Of a stretch of 64,000 bases of DNA, positions 43,127-52,949 are shown piece by piece. Location: positions 17,412 to 81,411 of the forward strand of contig JAKAMG010000011.1 of NCBI GenBank assembly GCA_021812985.1, given 5' to 3'. Both the position numbers and the translations under genes were made by a program. The notes beneath the pieces were generated by a model. That model worked only from the letters and a program-made list of their open reading frames with translations, was not told where the DNA came from and ran no database searches. This stretch comes from Bacteroidota bacterium. GTDB taxonomy: Bacteria; Bacteroidota; Ignavibacteria; Kryptoniales; JAKASW01. Each line of letters opens with the position of its first letter. The stretch's first letter is position 1.

Positions 43127-44152
43127 TTAATTGTGTAACCGCTCCTTCGCGGGAGGGTTCTGATATTTCTTTATTTCATCCAGGCTCACCGCCTCGGCGA
43201 CACTGGCGTTAGGATACTTCAGATACACGCGCTCATTGAATACGTCCAGCTTCTCGATTGAAGCTTCCCCTCTCTCCGTGACAACTTTTGAGTTAAGCGC
43301 CGGATAGTCTTTCATGGAATCCAGGTAACGCCCCATCTCAAAAAGGAGACAGCATTTAAGCCGGCCGCAGGCGCCTGCGAGCCTTGAAGGATTCAGTGAC
43401 AAACTCTGGAACCGCGCGTGGTCGAGGTTGACGTGCTTTATCTGCGACATCCATGATGTGCAACAGACCTCTCTTCCGCAAACGCCTACCGCGCCGACCT
43501 TTTTAGCTTCGTCGCGTGCCCCGATTTGTCTCAGCTCGATCCTCGTACGGTAAACGCTGGCGAGGTCGCGCACGAGCGCACGGAAGTCCACCCTGGTTTC
43601 CGCGGTGAAGAAAAATGTCAGGCGCGCATGATCGAACTGGTACTCGACTGCCGCGAGCTTCATCGAGAGGTTGTGCTTCGCGCATTTTTCGATGAACACA
43701 TGCGCTGCGCTGTCTTCCGTCCTTCGGTTTTCCTCGGATTGTTCGATCTCTTTCTCGTTCGCTATCCGCAGGATCTTCCTCATCGGCTGTCCGACCAAAC
43801 CGCGGCATCTTCTCTTCTCGCGAACCCTCTCACCAACGGCGAGGACGCGTCCGATGTCGATCCCTCGCTCCGCCTCCACGATCACCCTGGAGCCGACGCG
43901 CAGCGGTGTCTCCGACTCGTTCTTATAATAGGCGGTTCTATGAGCTTTAAACTCAACTTCCGCTATGTCGAGATTTGCCTCTTTATTTTCAAGGACGGCG
44001 CCGACCGGCTGAGAACCCGTCGCACAGTTTGCGCAACTCCCGCACGGCCCGGAATATTCCGAGAGTTCCGTGGTCTCAACTTCCTCGACCGACAGTTCGA
44101 AATCTCTATCTACAAGCCCTTCAAGTCCCTCAAAATCACCAAAATCAGACAC
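43127..44152 (-). CDS. PSP1-domain protein, RicT/YaaT family
   Basis: Cys-rich CGREVCCTSWM and GACGRLKCCLLFE; PSP1 fold. Confidence 0.9.
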   Translation of the reverse strand: MSDFGDFEGLEGLVDRDFELSVEEVETTELSEYSGPCGSCANCATGSQPVGAVLENKEANLDIAEVEFKAHRTAYYKNESETPLRVGSRVIVEAERGIDIGRVLAVGERVREKRRCRGLVGQPMRKILRIANEKEIEQSEENRRTEDSAAHVFIEKCAKHNLSMKLAAVEYQFDHARLTFFFTAETRVDFRALVRDLASVYRTRIELRQIGARDEAKKVGAVGVCGREVCCTSWMSQIKHVNLDHARFQSLSLNPSRLAGACGRLKCCLLFEMGRYLDSMKDYPALNSKVVTERGEASIEKLDVFNERVYLKYPNASVAEAVSLDEIKKYQNPPAKERLHN

Positions 44153-45284
44153 TTTGAGCCTCGTTTTTCTTTTCCAGCAATCCGCTCAGATTCAGTAGTA
44201 AATTTACGAAAAGGAGACCTAAATTCACATTTCCATTGAGCTCCCTTATCGAACTATCGATGGCGTTCACCGCCTCAATGAGATTCGACGTGTTGAAACT
44301 CCGAACCATCTTCTCCAATGTGGAAGTCTGGTCCTGGTTTATAACATCAGATGACGAACCGAACCGCAGGACGGCAACGTCGCGAAGCCAGATCTGGAGC
44401 ATCTTAAGGAGCGCCTCAACCCTGATGATGTCTTTCGACTCCTGCAGCCTCCTCGCCCTCGCGGAAAACTGGGAGAGGTTACGGACCGCGACATCACGAA
44501 GTACATCTAGCGCCTCCGCCCGGATCTCCATCGTGTCGGTCTCGAGAAGCTCGACCGCCTTGCTGAAAGAACCGGCGGCAAGCCTTGCCTTCAGTCGAGC
44601 GTCAGCCTGAGAAAGGGAGTGTCTCTTAACGAGAGCATCTACTATCTCATCTTCCGAGAGGAGATCGAACCTCAGCGACTGACACCTGGAGACAATCGTC
44701 GGGAGGAGAGAGCTCCGCCTGCTCGTAGTGAGTATAAAAACCGTACCGGGATTGGGTTCCTCTAGAACCTTGAGCAGAGCATTCGCAGACTCCGTACCGA
44801 CTTCTTCTGCCTGCATGACGATAACCGCTCTTCTCCCCTGCTGGTAAAGTGAAAGCGAGTCCTCGTGTATTACCTCTCTTATGCTGCTGATCTTAATCAC
44901 CTGCGCCCTCGGGATGGAGATGCGGTGGTACGGATCCTGCGACTTAACGGCGATCTCTTCCCTAATCCTCTTCATAGTCTTCTCATCGAGCCTGTCGAGA
45001 GGGCCGTCGTCTTTTGTCTCGCTTTCACCGCGCGGAAGCGGAAAGACGAGTCTGATATTAGGATGCTGAAGGGAATCCGCCTGCTTGCACGACGGGCAGT
45101 TGTCACAAGGCTCGATCCCGCCTCGCTCGCAGTTCAAGGTCTTGGCAAGCTCTATCGCCATCGCGTCCTTTCCGACCCCCTCGGGGCCTTCGAATAGGAA
45201 GGCGCTCGGAACGCGGCCGGAGGAAAGAATCTGTCGCAGAAGGTTCTTGACTCTGTGTTGCCCTATTACTCTTTCCCAACTCAT
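44145..45284 (-). CDS. holB: DNA polymerase III delta-prime subunit
   Basis: VIGQHRVKNLLRQILSSGRVPSAFLFEGPEGVGKD Walker A, CDNCPSCKQ zinc motif, SANALLKVLEEP. Confidence 0.93.
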   Translation of the reverse strand: MSWERVIGQHRVKNLLRQILSSGRVPSAFLFEGPEGVGKDAMAIELAKTLNCERGGIEPCDNCPSCKQADSLQHPNIRLVFPLPRGESETKDDGPLDRLDEKTMKRIREEIAVKSQDPYHRISIPRAQVIKISSIREVIHEDSLSLYQQGRRAVIVMQAEEVGTESANALLKVLEEPNPGTVFILTTSRRSSLLPTIVSRCQSLRFDLLSEDEIVDALVKRHSLSQADARLKARLAAGSFSKAVELLETDTMEIRAEALDVLRDVAVRNLSQFSARARRLQESKDIIRVEALLKMLQIWLRDVAVLRFGSSSDVINQDQTSTLEKMVRSFNTSNLIEAVNAIDSSIRELNGNVNLGLLFVNLLLNLSGLLEKKNEAQSV

Positions 45285-47287
45285 TAAAAAGCCTGCAATA
45301 TGCCGAAGTGAACAATCATCTCGCTGAGGAGCTCACGTCCCGTTTTCTGGAAGATGAACTGATGCCCAGCCTGAGCGTAGGGATCGAAGAGCCTGAACCC
45401 GAAATCGACGCGGAGAGGGCCGAAGAACGTGTTATATCTGAGACCGAAACCGGTTGCGGCCGCGATCGTGTTGAGAGTTATATCCTTGTAACTGTTCCAC
45501 AGGTTGCCGGCATCGACAAACAAGACGCCCCCGAAGTCGCCGGCAAGGAGAAACCTGTCTTCGAAATTAGTCTCGACCAATGTGTTGCCTCCAAATTCCG
45601 GGGAGGCCACGTTGCCGAGTTCTCTCGTACGCCATCCCCTGATACTCCCCGACCCTCCGGCGAAGAATCGATAGTTGAGAGGAATCGGTCCGTTCAGGTT
45701 CTGCTCATAAGTCCCATACTGCTGGGCGTAGCCAAACTTCGCCTTCATGGCGAACACGTTCGTACCATTGTCGTTCATCGAGAAGAACCACTTTCCGAGG
45801 AGTGTCATCTTCCAATATCTCGCATAAGGAAAGTTTGAATGCTTGAAGAGGGAGCTGATGACATTTGGTATGACGCCCCCCTCTTCAAGTGTCATGAGAT
45901 TAAAAAAACCGCTTGTCGGCGAAAAGGGGTCGTTGGTCTTGTCCCTTTGAAGGGTTAGCGAGATAATGGAGTTGAACTGCGGCTTCTCAAGCCCCTGCGG
46001 GAGAGGAATTGCCTGGAGCGAGTCGACTTTGGCCCGCTCTACGTCCCAATCTAGATATGCGGTCGTGAACTGCGCGAGGCGGTCGCTTACACGCACTTTA
46101 TTCCTTAGAACAAGCTGGACGTAAGGCATTTGCTTGTCAACGAGGAATGAGACTCCCCAGGTCAGACTGGTGGCGTTCGAGAAGAAGTAGGGCTGCGTCA
46201 GCTGGGCTGTCGCGTCTATCCTCCCAACCGTGACGGTGTCGCTCAGCACTTTGGAGCTGAAGGTCACAAGCTGAAATGACTGGAGAAGAAGGCTCGTGTT
46301 GATGCTCAGGAGGCGCGCATCGCCGAGGAAATCCCTGTGAACATACCCGAGACCGCCACCAAAGTTGAATGCGTTGTTCTCGTCGTCCATGAGGAGCTCA
46401 GGTGTTATCTCGTGCTTCGGCCTGGGTCTGAGCGAAATCACTCCTGCCAGCGTGTCGATTTCAGGGGGCTTCTCAGGCGTGATAATCCTAGCTGCCTCAA
46501 ACATATTAAGGGCATAGAGCCTCTGCTCACTCTCCGTCTTCTTCGCTATGCTGTAAATGTCGCCGGGTTTGAACATCATCTCGCGGAGCACGATGCGCTT
46601 TTCAAAAGGGATATTGCCGCTGTCAATCGGAAGGACGGAAAGCTGTCCCCAGCGGTACTGGAGTCCGGAATAGAAATAGAGGTCGACTGCCGTCGCAACC
46701 GTATCGTGGCGCGGCAGCGAAAAACTCACGACGGAACTGTCCTTTCTGGCGTAGGCGAAACCGTTATTTTGCAGGAGCCCGAGGACACGCTGAACCTCCG
46801 CATCTACCTGCTTGTACGAGTACCTTTTCCCGATGGCGATGGCCGGCTTATCAGCCATCAGCTCACGAAAGCTCTTCGTGGTATCCGCGATACCGTGATA
46901 TCTGAGTCTTGTCACGAATGCGGGCGGCCCCTCCTTGATTTTGACAGTGATATCGACAGTACGCCCCTCTCCGTCGAATCGCATGGAGCTGTCGACGTTT
47001 GCGTAGATATAGCCATTGTCGAGGTAAAACTGTTTCACCCTTTGAAGGTCCGCCTTGAAGACCATTGGATCGAGGTACTGCGCAGAATCACCGACGATGT
47101 GGCCCAATGAGTAGGTGAACCTCCAGATTGCGGCGGGGGACTGCTTTGTCAGCATTATACCGCGCAGGACATCTGACTTGAAAGCCTTATTGCCGGCAAA
47201 GGTGATTGAGTTTACGATGATGTTGTCCTGAGCATTTGCTGCGGGGACAAGGAGGAGGAACAACAAGAGCGCAAGGGTTAGTTTCAT
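45284..47287 (-). CDS. Outer-membrane BamA/TamA-family protein (POTRA plus surface-antigen barrel)
   Basis: Signal peptide, POTRA-like segments, C-terminal barrel with GGSGSIRGWRTREL motif. Confidence 0.9.
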   Translation of the reverse strand: MKLTLALLLFLLLVPAANAQDNIIVNSITFAGNKAFKSDVLRGIMLTKQSPAAIWRFTYSLGHIVGDSAQYLDPMVFKADLQRVKQFYLDNGYIYANVDSSMRFDGEGRTVDITVKIKEGPPAFVTRLRYHGIADTTKSFRELMADKPAIAIGKRYSYKQVDAEVQRVLGLLQNNGFAYARKDSSVVSFSLPRHDTVATAVDLYFYSGLQYRWGQLSVLPIDSGNIPFEKRIVLREMMFKPGDIYSIAKKTESEQRLYALNMFEAARIITPEKPPEIDTLAGVISLRPRPKHEITPELLMDDENNAFNFGGGLGYVHRDFLGDARLLSINTSLLLQSFQLVTFSSKVLSDTVTVGRIDATAQLTQPYFFSNATSLTWGVSFLVDKQMPYVQLVLRNKVRVSDRLAQFTTAYLDWDVERAKVDSLQAIPLPQGLEKPQFNSIISLTLQRDKTNDPFSPTSGFFNLMTLEEGGVIPNVISSLFKHSNFPYARYWKMTLLGKWFFSMNDNGTNVFAMKAKFGYAQQYGTYEQNLNGPIPLNYRFFAGGSGSIRGWRTRELGNVASPEFGGNTLVETNFEDRFLLAGDFGGVLFVDAGNLWNSYKDITLNTIAAATGFGLRYNTFFGPLRVDFGFRLFDPYAQAGHQFIFQKTGRELLSEMIVHFGILQAF

Positions 47288-47306
47288 CAGATATAATCAA
47301 AGATAC

Positions 47307-47343
47307 AAAAAAGCCCAGCTGAATTCGAGAATCCAACCGGGCT
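47307..47343 (-). terminator. Rho-independent terminator for the DUF2795 gene
   Basis: Minus strand AGCCC...GGGCT hairpin followed by TTTTTT. Confidence 0.75.
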
Positions 47344-47363
47344 CGCGAGAAAAATGTCTGGTA

Positions 47364-47588
47364 TTAGTACTCGCTTTCGTCTTCGTAAAAGAAATCTTCG
47401 TCGCTTGGATAGTCTGGCCAAATTTCCTCTATGCTTTCGTAAGGCTCGTCAGTGTCCTCGAGCTCACGAAGATTCTCAATAACCTCTATGGGTGCTCCTG
47501 TTCTAACCGCATAATCTATCAGTTCATCCTTCGTCGCAGGCCATGGAGCGTCCTCAAGGTAAGTAGCGAGTTCAGGTGTCCATATCAT
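47364..47588 (-). CDS. DUF2795 protein
   Basis: PATKDELIDYAVRTGAPIEVIENLRELEDTDEPYESIEEIWPDYPSDEDF. Confidence 0.8.
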   Translation of the reverse strand: MIWTPELATYLEDAPWPATKDELIDYAVRTGAPIEVIENLRELEDTDEPYESIEEIWPDYPSDEDFFYEDESEY

Positions 47589-47650
47589 GTCAATGCCTTC
47601 CTTTCTTGCCGCGGCGCATAACGCCTTGCATCTTCATCTTCAAATCAAAT

Positions 47651-48589
47651 TCACTTGCTAGCAAGTCCGCTGTAAAAATCGGATCCGTTGTAATCGCGCC
47701 CGTTAAAGAAATAAGCAGCAGGGTTAACATGAATTCCATTCTTTATGACTTCATAATGCAAATGGGGGCCGGTCGATAATCCGGTGTCCCCGGAAAGAGC
47801 TATGACCTGACCACGTTTCACCTTTTGTCCTTCCCTAACAAGCGCCTTCTCAAGATGGCCGTATAGTGTTGAATAGCCAAATCCGTGGTCTATCTCGACC
47901 ACGTTCCCATACCCACCTCTCGGACCGACGTAGGTGACCACGCCATCACCAGTGGCGTGAACGTTCGTTCCGACATCGGCCACAAGATCGATCCCGTCAT
48001 GCATAAGGCGCATATGCAGTATTGGATGGAACCTCATTCCAAATCCATCCGTGATGATACCTCCACGTATGGGATCTATGGCCGGGATATGGGCAAACAA
48101 CTGCTGATTCTGGTTGTACTTTCGAAGTATGTCCGTGTAACTGTCCTGCTGCAGTGTCGCTTCTCTGCTCAGGACTTCAAGTGACTTGGCAGCTTTGGAG
48201 ATCAACCTGTTGGCATCCCCGGAGACGCCATAGTCGGCGTTCTCAGCGACCCCACCTACTGACACCATTCGCACGTCAGGTGGAATGGTCGGTAGATTCA
48301 CGGAAGTCCGAAGCTGATCGTCACTCTTCGCGAGATTCTTCATAACGAGCTGGAACGAGTCCATCCTCCGGTTCAGGGAGGCAAGTTGTGCCTTCAGAAC
48401 GGAATTCTCCCTCGCAATGCTCTCAGCACGCATGCTCCTCAGACCGAAGACATCGAGTCCGAGGTACCCCGAAAACATAGTCAGGAGAGAAGAGAGGACC
48501 ATCAGGGCGACCATCGCGAGAGACAGCACTCCCCGTCCAATCTCCTTGTATTTCAGGTCCCGCTTAGAGTAATAGTAAATTTTCCGCAT
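47651..48589 (-). CDS. M23-family peptidoglycan endopeptidase, membrane anchored
   Basis: N-terminal TM; GFGMRFHPILHMRLMHDGIDL, HGFGYSTLYGHL, GLSTGPHLHYEV. Confidence 0.95.
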   Translation of the reverse strand: MRKIYYYSKRDLKYKEIGRGVLSLAMVALMVLSSLLTMFSGYLGLDVFGLRSMRAESIARENSVLKAQLASLNRRMDSFQLVMKNLAKSDDQLRTSVNLPTIPPDVRMVSVGGVAENADYGVSGDANRLISKAAKSLEVLSREATLQQDSYTDILRKYNQNQQLFAHIPAIDPIRGGIITDGFGMRFHPILHMRLMHDGIDLVADVGTNVHATGDGVVTYVGPRGGYGNVVEIDHGFGYSTLYGHLEKALVREGQKVKRGQVIALSGDTGLSTGPHLHYEVIKNGIHVNPAAYFFNGRDYNGSDFYSGLASK

Positions 48590-48785
48590 CAGATTTCGTT
48601 GGTCATGGAACAGTTTTGCCGGTCACCGCAGGAAAATCGGTGGAGGCAAAATGCCTTCAATTCGAAAGTATTCCCTACTCGAACGACCTGTGGAAGTTAA
48701 AAAGGGAAGGAGTATTTGTCAAGAGGAATTTCCAGAGAGGGGAAAAAATTAAAGAAGGTTCTTAAGCATCACGTAATGTGCTTCG

Positions 48786-49121
48786 CTAAAAAAGGGACGG
48801 GAAAAGTGCGACTGCAACACCTACTAACAACCCATCCAAAACACCTACCGCCGCTGAAACCAAGACGGCATTTAACCAATTACGGTCAACTATCTCACTG
48901 ATGATGAAGAGGCCCAAGACACCGCCGAATCCGCCTGAAACCCCTCCGATTAGCATCCTGCCAGGGAGCTCCGGATCCGGGAGAATGAAATGAGCCACGG
49001 AGGTGACAATAATCGCTATCACCGTTGCGCCTATAAGGCTCGCGAACAACAGGTCCGACTGCTCTCTCGTCTTGAACAACTTATGTGAGTTTTCAACCGC
49101 CGTTACTTGCAAGGAAACCAT
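48786..49121 (-). CDS. Small polytopic membrane protein of unknown function
   Basis: Three to four hydrophobic segments, Gly-rich (GGVSGGFGGVLGLF). Confidence 0.6.
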   Translation of the reverse strand: MVSLQVTAVENSHKLFKTREQSDLLFASLIGATVIAIIVTSVAHFILPDPELPGRMLIGGVSGGFGGVLGLFIISEIVDRNWLNAVLVSAAVGVLDGLLVGVAVALFPSLF

Positions 49122-49159
49122 ATTAGGTTTATCTGGAAGAGTGCTCCAAGCACCCTTTT

Positions 49160-49193
49160 AAAAAAAAACGAGGCACTCCCGGGCAGGAGTGCC
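49160..49193 (-). terminator. Strong Rho-independent terminator
   Basis: Minus strand GGCACTCC-TGCCCG-GGAGTGCC-TCG-TTTTTTTTT. Confidence 0.9.
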
Positions 49194-49360
49194 TGTTTTC
49201 CGCAGCGGGAAGAAGAATCTTCACTTGGGGTTTGACCGCTAAATTAGGAGGCTGCATTAGGGCATGCGAGTCGTGCTTCGCGATTTGTGGCAGCGTGGGA
49301 TAACTAAGCGGCAAGACCTTCTTCCCATGTCAGGGGGCTGTTTGCGGGTATGCAACTCAT
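49165..49360 (-). ncRNA. Candidate structured small RNA of unknown family (6S-like possible)
   Basis: Minus-strand long-range stems GGGAAGAAGGTCTT/AAGATTCTTCTTCCC and CCGCTTAGTTA/TAATTTAGCGG enclosing GCTGC/GCAGC and GCGA/TCGC, followed by the terminator; no plausible CDS. Confidence 0.5.
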
Positions 49361-49718
49361 AAACTTTTTTTGTGCCCGGTCGCATCCGGCCTCCTGTTAC
49401 CTTCAAACTTATTTGATGAACAAACTTTCTTCTTATATTGTATCCAACACCGTGCCAGAAATTTCCCTCGAATCCTTACTATTTTAACGGTGCTTCCCCG
49501 ATTTAGCATCGCAGAACGCATCTGGTCTTCGCAAAGTGCGAATGCGTCATAATAGCTTCAAAAACAGGGCAGTTGGGGTGCTATTCTCAGTCGATAATCG
49601 CTCACAGCACCGGATCCCTGTTGTTTCGCTTAGCACTCGTATGAGCTTTAGCTTTGCGTCTCTCTCGTCGAAAAATGCTCCGCTTTGAACGGGGCGAACG
49701 TACGAATTATATTTTGCT

Positions 49719-50207
49719 GTGAAGCGGTTGATTGACGGATACAACGTGATATTATCGGACCAGAAGCTCTCAAAGCTTTTAAGGAATGATAATGAGATCG
49801 GAAGGCGCGAATTTCTGGGTGAGATTCTCCGCTCAAATCGACATTCCAGGGAAGAAATAACGGTTGTGTTTGACGGCAGATTTGCCGCTTCAGCCGCCAA
49901 CGAGTCAACCCGCCTCCTTGTGAGGTTCACATCGCGGGGAGAGACTGCAGATGACTTCATAAAGCGGGAAATCGGAGCCTCCCCCAACAGGAGGTCTCTG
50001 ATCGTGGTTTCCAATGACCTTTCTATCGTCAGTTATGCAAGAGAATGCGGAGCAGGGACACAAACCAGCGGCGAATTCCTTGCAGCAATACGTGAAAAGC
50101 GGATCACTGCGCCGGACACCGGAAGAGATTCAGGAGAGAAGCCGGAGCCGACGGGAAGACCAGATCCGGAATTATTAAGGCTGTTTTCAGGAGAAAGAAA
50201 GAAATGA
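49719..50207 (+). CDS. NYN (YacP-like) domain ribonuclease-like protein, GTG start
   Basis: RLIDGYNVI N-terminus; VVFDGRFA; SNDLSIVSYARECGA. Confidence 0.85.
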   Translation: MKRLIDGYNVILSDQKLSKLLRNDNEIGRREFLGEILRSNRHSREEITVVFDGRFAASAANESTRLLVRFTSRGETADDFIKREIGASPNRRSLIVVSNDLSIVSYARECGAGTQTSGEFLAAIREKRITAPDTGRDSGEKPEPTGRPDPELLRLFSGERKK

Positions 50208-50896
50208 GGGATATATTCCTTGCAATTTGCACCGGCGTTCTCATGGCGACGCTCGCCGCCGGCAACGCCAACGCCCAACTGCGCGTGCTCGAGGGGGACA
50301 AGATAAGCTTCGGCACGGTGTATCAAACCGGGGCGCTGGTACACCAGGTAATAACACTGCAGAACTCCGGCAAAGACAGCATAACAATCAAGAAAGTCTC
50401 GACGAGTTGCGGCTGTACGGCGGCGCTTGCCTCAAAAGATATTCTTGCGCCGGGCGAGAAGACCGAAGTGAAAATCCAGTTTAACCCCACCGGCTACATC
50501 GGCGATGTCACGAAGTACATTTATATCTCAAACTCATATCCGAAGGACCAGCTGATGACTGTCAAGATGACGGGCTACGTCGCTTATGCTCTCCAGCCTA
50601 CTCCGGGGTATGTCCTTTTCAACAATGCCCGCGTAGGAAAGCTTGACAGCGCGGAAGTGACGCTCTCCAACACGACAGACGCGCCGATGACCATAACCGG
50701 GGTTGACGTCCCATCGAAGGAGATAACCTTCAGGCTCAGCAAGAAGACTCTTAAGCCGGGCGAATTTGCAAACCTGGATTTCTACATCAAGCCGACGAAC
50801 TCTCGCGACGTGGACGGCTACATCACCGTGCACACTACCAGTGACAAGCAGCCGCAGCTGCAGATAAGGGTTTTCGCCGGACTGGTGGGGAACTGA
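50204..50896 (+). CDS. DUF1573-domain secreted protein
   Basis: Signal peptide; SFGTVYQTGALVHQVITLQNSGKDSITIKKVSTSCGCTAAL is the DUF1573 signature. Confidence 0.92.
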   Translation: MRDIFLAICTGVLMATLAAGNANAQLRVLEGDKISFGTVYQTGALVHQVITLQNSGKDSITIKKVSTSCGCTAALASKDILAPGEKTEVKIQFNPTGYIGDVTKYIYISNSYPKDQLMTVKMTGYVAYALQPTPGYVLFNNARVGKLDSAEVTLSNTTDAPMTITGVDVPSKEITFRLSKKTLKPGEFANLDFYIKPTNSRDVDGYITVHTTSDKQPQLQIRVFAGLVGN

Positions 50897-50897
50897 G

Positions 50898-52163
50898 TTA
50901 GGCTGTCGCCTGCTTCCTCTTCGTGAGGAAGATCGGGTCCGCGCCCGATACGACGACATCCTTTGTTATGATGCACTTGGCGACGTCAGGCATGGATGGA
51001 AGGTTATACATAATATCGACCATCTTCTCTTCCAATATGGAACGGAGACCGCGTGCGCCGGTGCCCCTCTCGACGGCCTTTTGAACGATCGCCATCAGAG
51101 CCTCGTCTTCGAATTCAAGATCCACTTCCTCAAGCTTGAACAGTTTCTTGTACTGCTTGACGAGTGAATTCTTCGGCTTCATCAGGATATCCTTCATAGC
51201 TTCGTCACTCAGCGTATGGAGTGTCGCCACTACAGGGAGCCTCCCGATGAATTCGGGAATGAGTCCGAACTTCAACAGATCGTCAGGCTGAACGAGCGGA
51301 AGAAGCTCGTTCACTTCATGATCCTTTACCGAATGTATTTCCGCGCCGAAACCTATCGGATTCTTGCTGACACGGCGGGCAACGATCTTCTCGAGCCCTT
51401 CGAAGGCACCACCGCAAATGAAGAGAATGTTTCTCGTGTTGACGTTGATGAGAGGCTGCTCCGGATGCTTCCTTCCGCCTCGCGGAGGGACACCAGCCGT
51501 CGTCCCCTCGAGTATCTTGAGGAGCGCCTGCTGCACCCCCTCGCCCGACACGTCGCGGGTAATTGACGGAGTATCGCTCTTCCTCGCGATCTTGTCGATC
51601 TCATCGACGTAAACTATCCCTCTTTCCGCCCGCGCAACATCGTAGTCGGTGTTCTGGAGAAGATGCACCAGAATTGTCTCGACGTCGTCCCCGACGTAGC
51701 CGGCTTCAGTCAGCGTGGTCGCGTCAGCGATGGCAAACGGCACGTTGAGTATTTTTGCCAGGGTCTGAGCCAGAAGAGTCTTGCCGGTTCCCGTCGGTCC
51801 GATCAAGAGGATATTGCTCTTCTCAATTTCAGTGTCATCCTCAGAGTTTAAACCATGAGGAAGCGATATTCTCTTATAGTGGTTGTAAACGGCAACCGAG
51901 AGGATCTTCTTGGCGTGCTCCTGGCCGATCACGTACTGGTCGAGAGCCGCCTTTATTTCTATTGGCGTGAGCGGGGCCTTGTCTGTGTACTCCTCAGGCT
52001 GCTGCCTGTAGGCAGGGATGTTGCTCCGCAGTATTTCCACGGAATGCTCCACGCAGATGTCGCAGATATAGACATCTCCGGGTCCCGCGACGAGGCTCTT
52101 GACTTCCTTAGCCTCCCGGCCGCAGAACGAACAGCGCATTTCCTCCTGGTGTTGTTTGGCCAT
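50898..52163 (-). CDS. clpX: ATP-dependent Clp protease ATP-binding subunit ClpX
   Basis: [11 protein letters not shown]...CDICV zinc finger; [36 protein letters not shown]. Confidence 0.98.
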   Translation of the reverse strand: MAKQHQEEMRCSFCGREAKEVKSLVAGPGDVYICDICVEHSVEILRSNIPAYRQQPEEYTDKAPLTPIEIKAALDQYVIGQEHAKKILSVAVYNHYKRISLPHGLNSEDDTEIEKSNILLIGPTGTGKTLLAQTLAKILNVPFAIADATTLTEAGYVGDDVETILVHLLQNTDYDVARAERGIVYVDEIDKIARKSDTPSITRDVSGEGVQQALLKILEGTTAGVPPRGGRKHPEQPLINVNTRNILFICGGAFEGLEKIVARRVSKNPIGFGAEIHSVKDHEVNELLPLVQPDDLLKFGLIPEFIGRLPVVATLHTLSDEAMKDILMKPKNSLVKQYKKLFKLEEVDLEFEDEALMAIVQKAVERGTGARGLRSILEEKMVDIMYNLPSMPDVAKCIITKDVVVSGADPIFLTKRKQATA

Positions 52164-52186
52164 TAGCTGTTAAAACATCCCTTCAA

Positions 52187-52306
52187 TCAATATTCTTCTT
52201 CGGCATCCTTCTGTCGCTGACCCTTCAGGTCCGAAATCACGGTTGGCACCGCTATCGCAAATAAAACGACAAAAACCAGCATTACAAGCAGAAGCAAACT
52301 GCCCAT
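52187..52306 (-). CDS. 39-aa single-TM microprotein (not in ORF track)
   Basis: ATG GGC AGT TTG ... TAT TGA = MGSLLLLVMLVFVVLFAIAVPTVISDLKGQRQKDAEEEY. Confidence 0.45.
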   Translation of the reverse strand: MGSLLLLVMLVFVVLFAIAVPTVISDLKGQRQKDAEEEY

Positions 52307-52333
52307 ATGGTTTTTTATAACTCCGAGTTGGTT

Positions 52334-52945
52334 TCACTTCTTCTTATTTTCTCTTTTGACGAGAACGTTGTCAATCAAGCCATAATTGACAGCCTCATCG
52401 GCGGACATAAAATAATCTCTATCTGTATCTTTTTCAATTTGCTCCACCGGCTTGCCGGAATGCTTGGCCAGGATATCGTTCAGGTGTCGTTTTGTCTTGA
52501 TGACTTCCTCCGCCTGTATGCTGATATCCGCCGCAGTACCCTGAAAGCCTCCCCAGGGCTGGTGGATCATTATCCTGGCGTTCGGGAGGGATGTCCTTTT
52601 GCCGGCGGCGCCCCCCGCAAGGAGAACGGCCCCCATGCTCGCGGCCAGACCGACGCAGGTCGTCGCGACGTCCGGCCTCACATACTGCATAGTGTCGTAG
52701 ATCGCCAGACCCGCCGAGACGCTTCCTCCCGGGCTGTTTATGTACAGGTTGATATCCTTGTTTGGCTCCTCGCTCTCGAGGAACAGGAGCTGAGCGATAA
52801 CCAGGCTCGCCACGGTGTCGTCTATGGCGGTTCCGATGAATATGATCCTCTCCTTGAGAAGTCTGGAAAAAATATCATACGCTCTTTCGCCGCGTCCCGT
52901 CTGCTCGATAACGTACGGGATCGTGAGCTGATTGTAAATCTCCAT
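52334..52945 (-). CDS. clpP: ATP-dependent Clp protease proteolytic subunit ClpP
   Basis: [33 protein letters not shown] catalytic Ser; [16 protein letters not shown] catalytic His; start at MEIYNQ. Confidence 0.97.
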   Translation of the reverse strand: MEIYNQLTIPYVIEQTGRGERAYDIFSRLLKERIIFIGTAIDDTVASLVIAQLLFLESEEPNKDINLYINSPGGSVSAGLAIYDTMQYVRPDVATTCVGLAASMGAVLLAGGAAGKRTSLPNARIMIHQPWGGFQGTAADISIQAEEVIKTKRHLNDILAKHSGKPVEQIEKDTDRDYFMSADEAVNYGLIDNVLVKRENKKK

Positions 52946-52949
52946 TTTG

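Noticed and set aside
49528-49542. TTCGCA-AAG-TGCGAA inverted repeat in the gap before the NYN gene
   Set aside because: Short, isolated and without positional support as an operator or terminator
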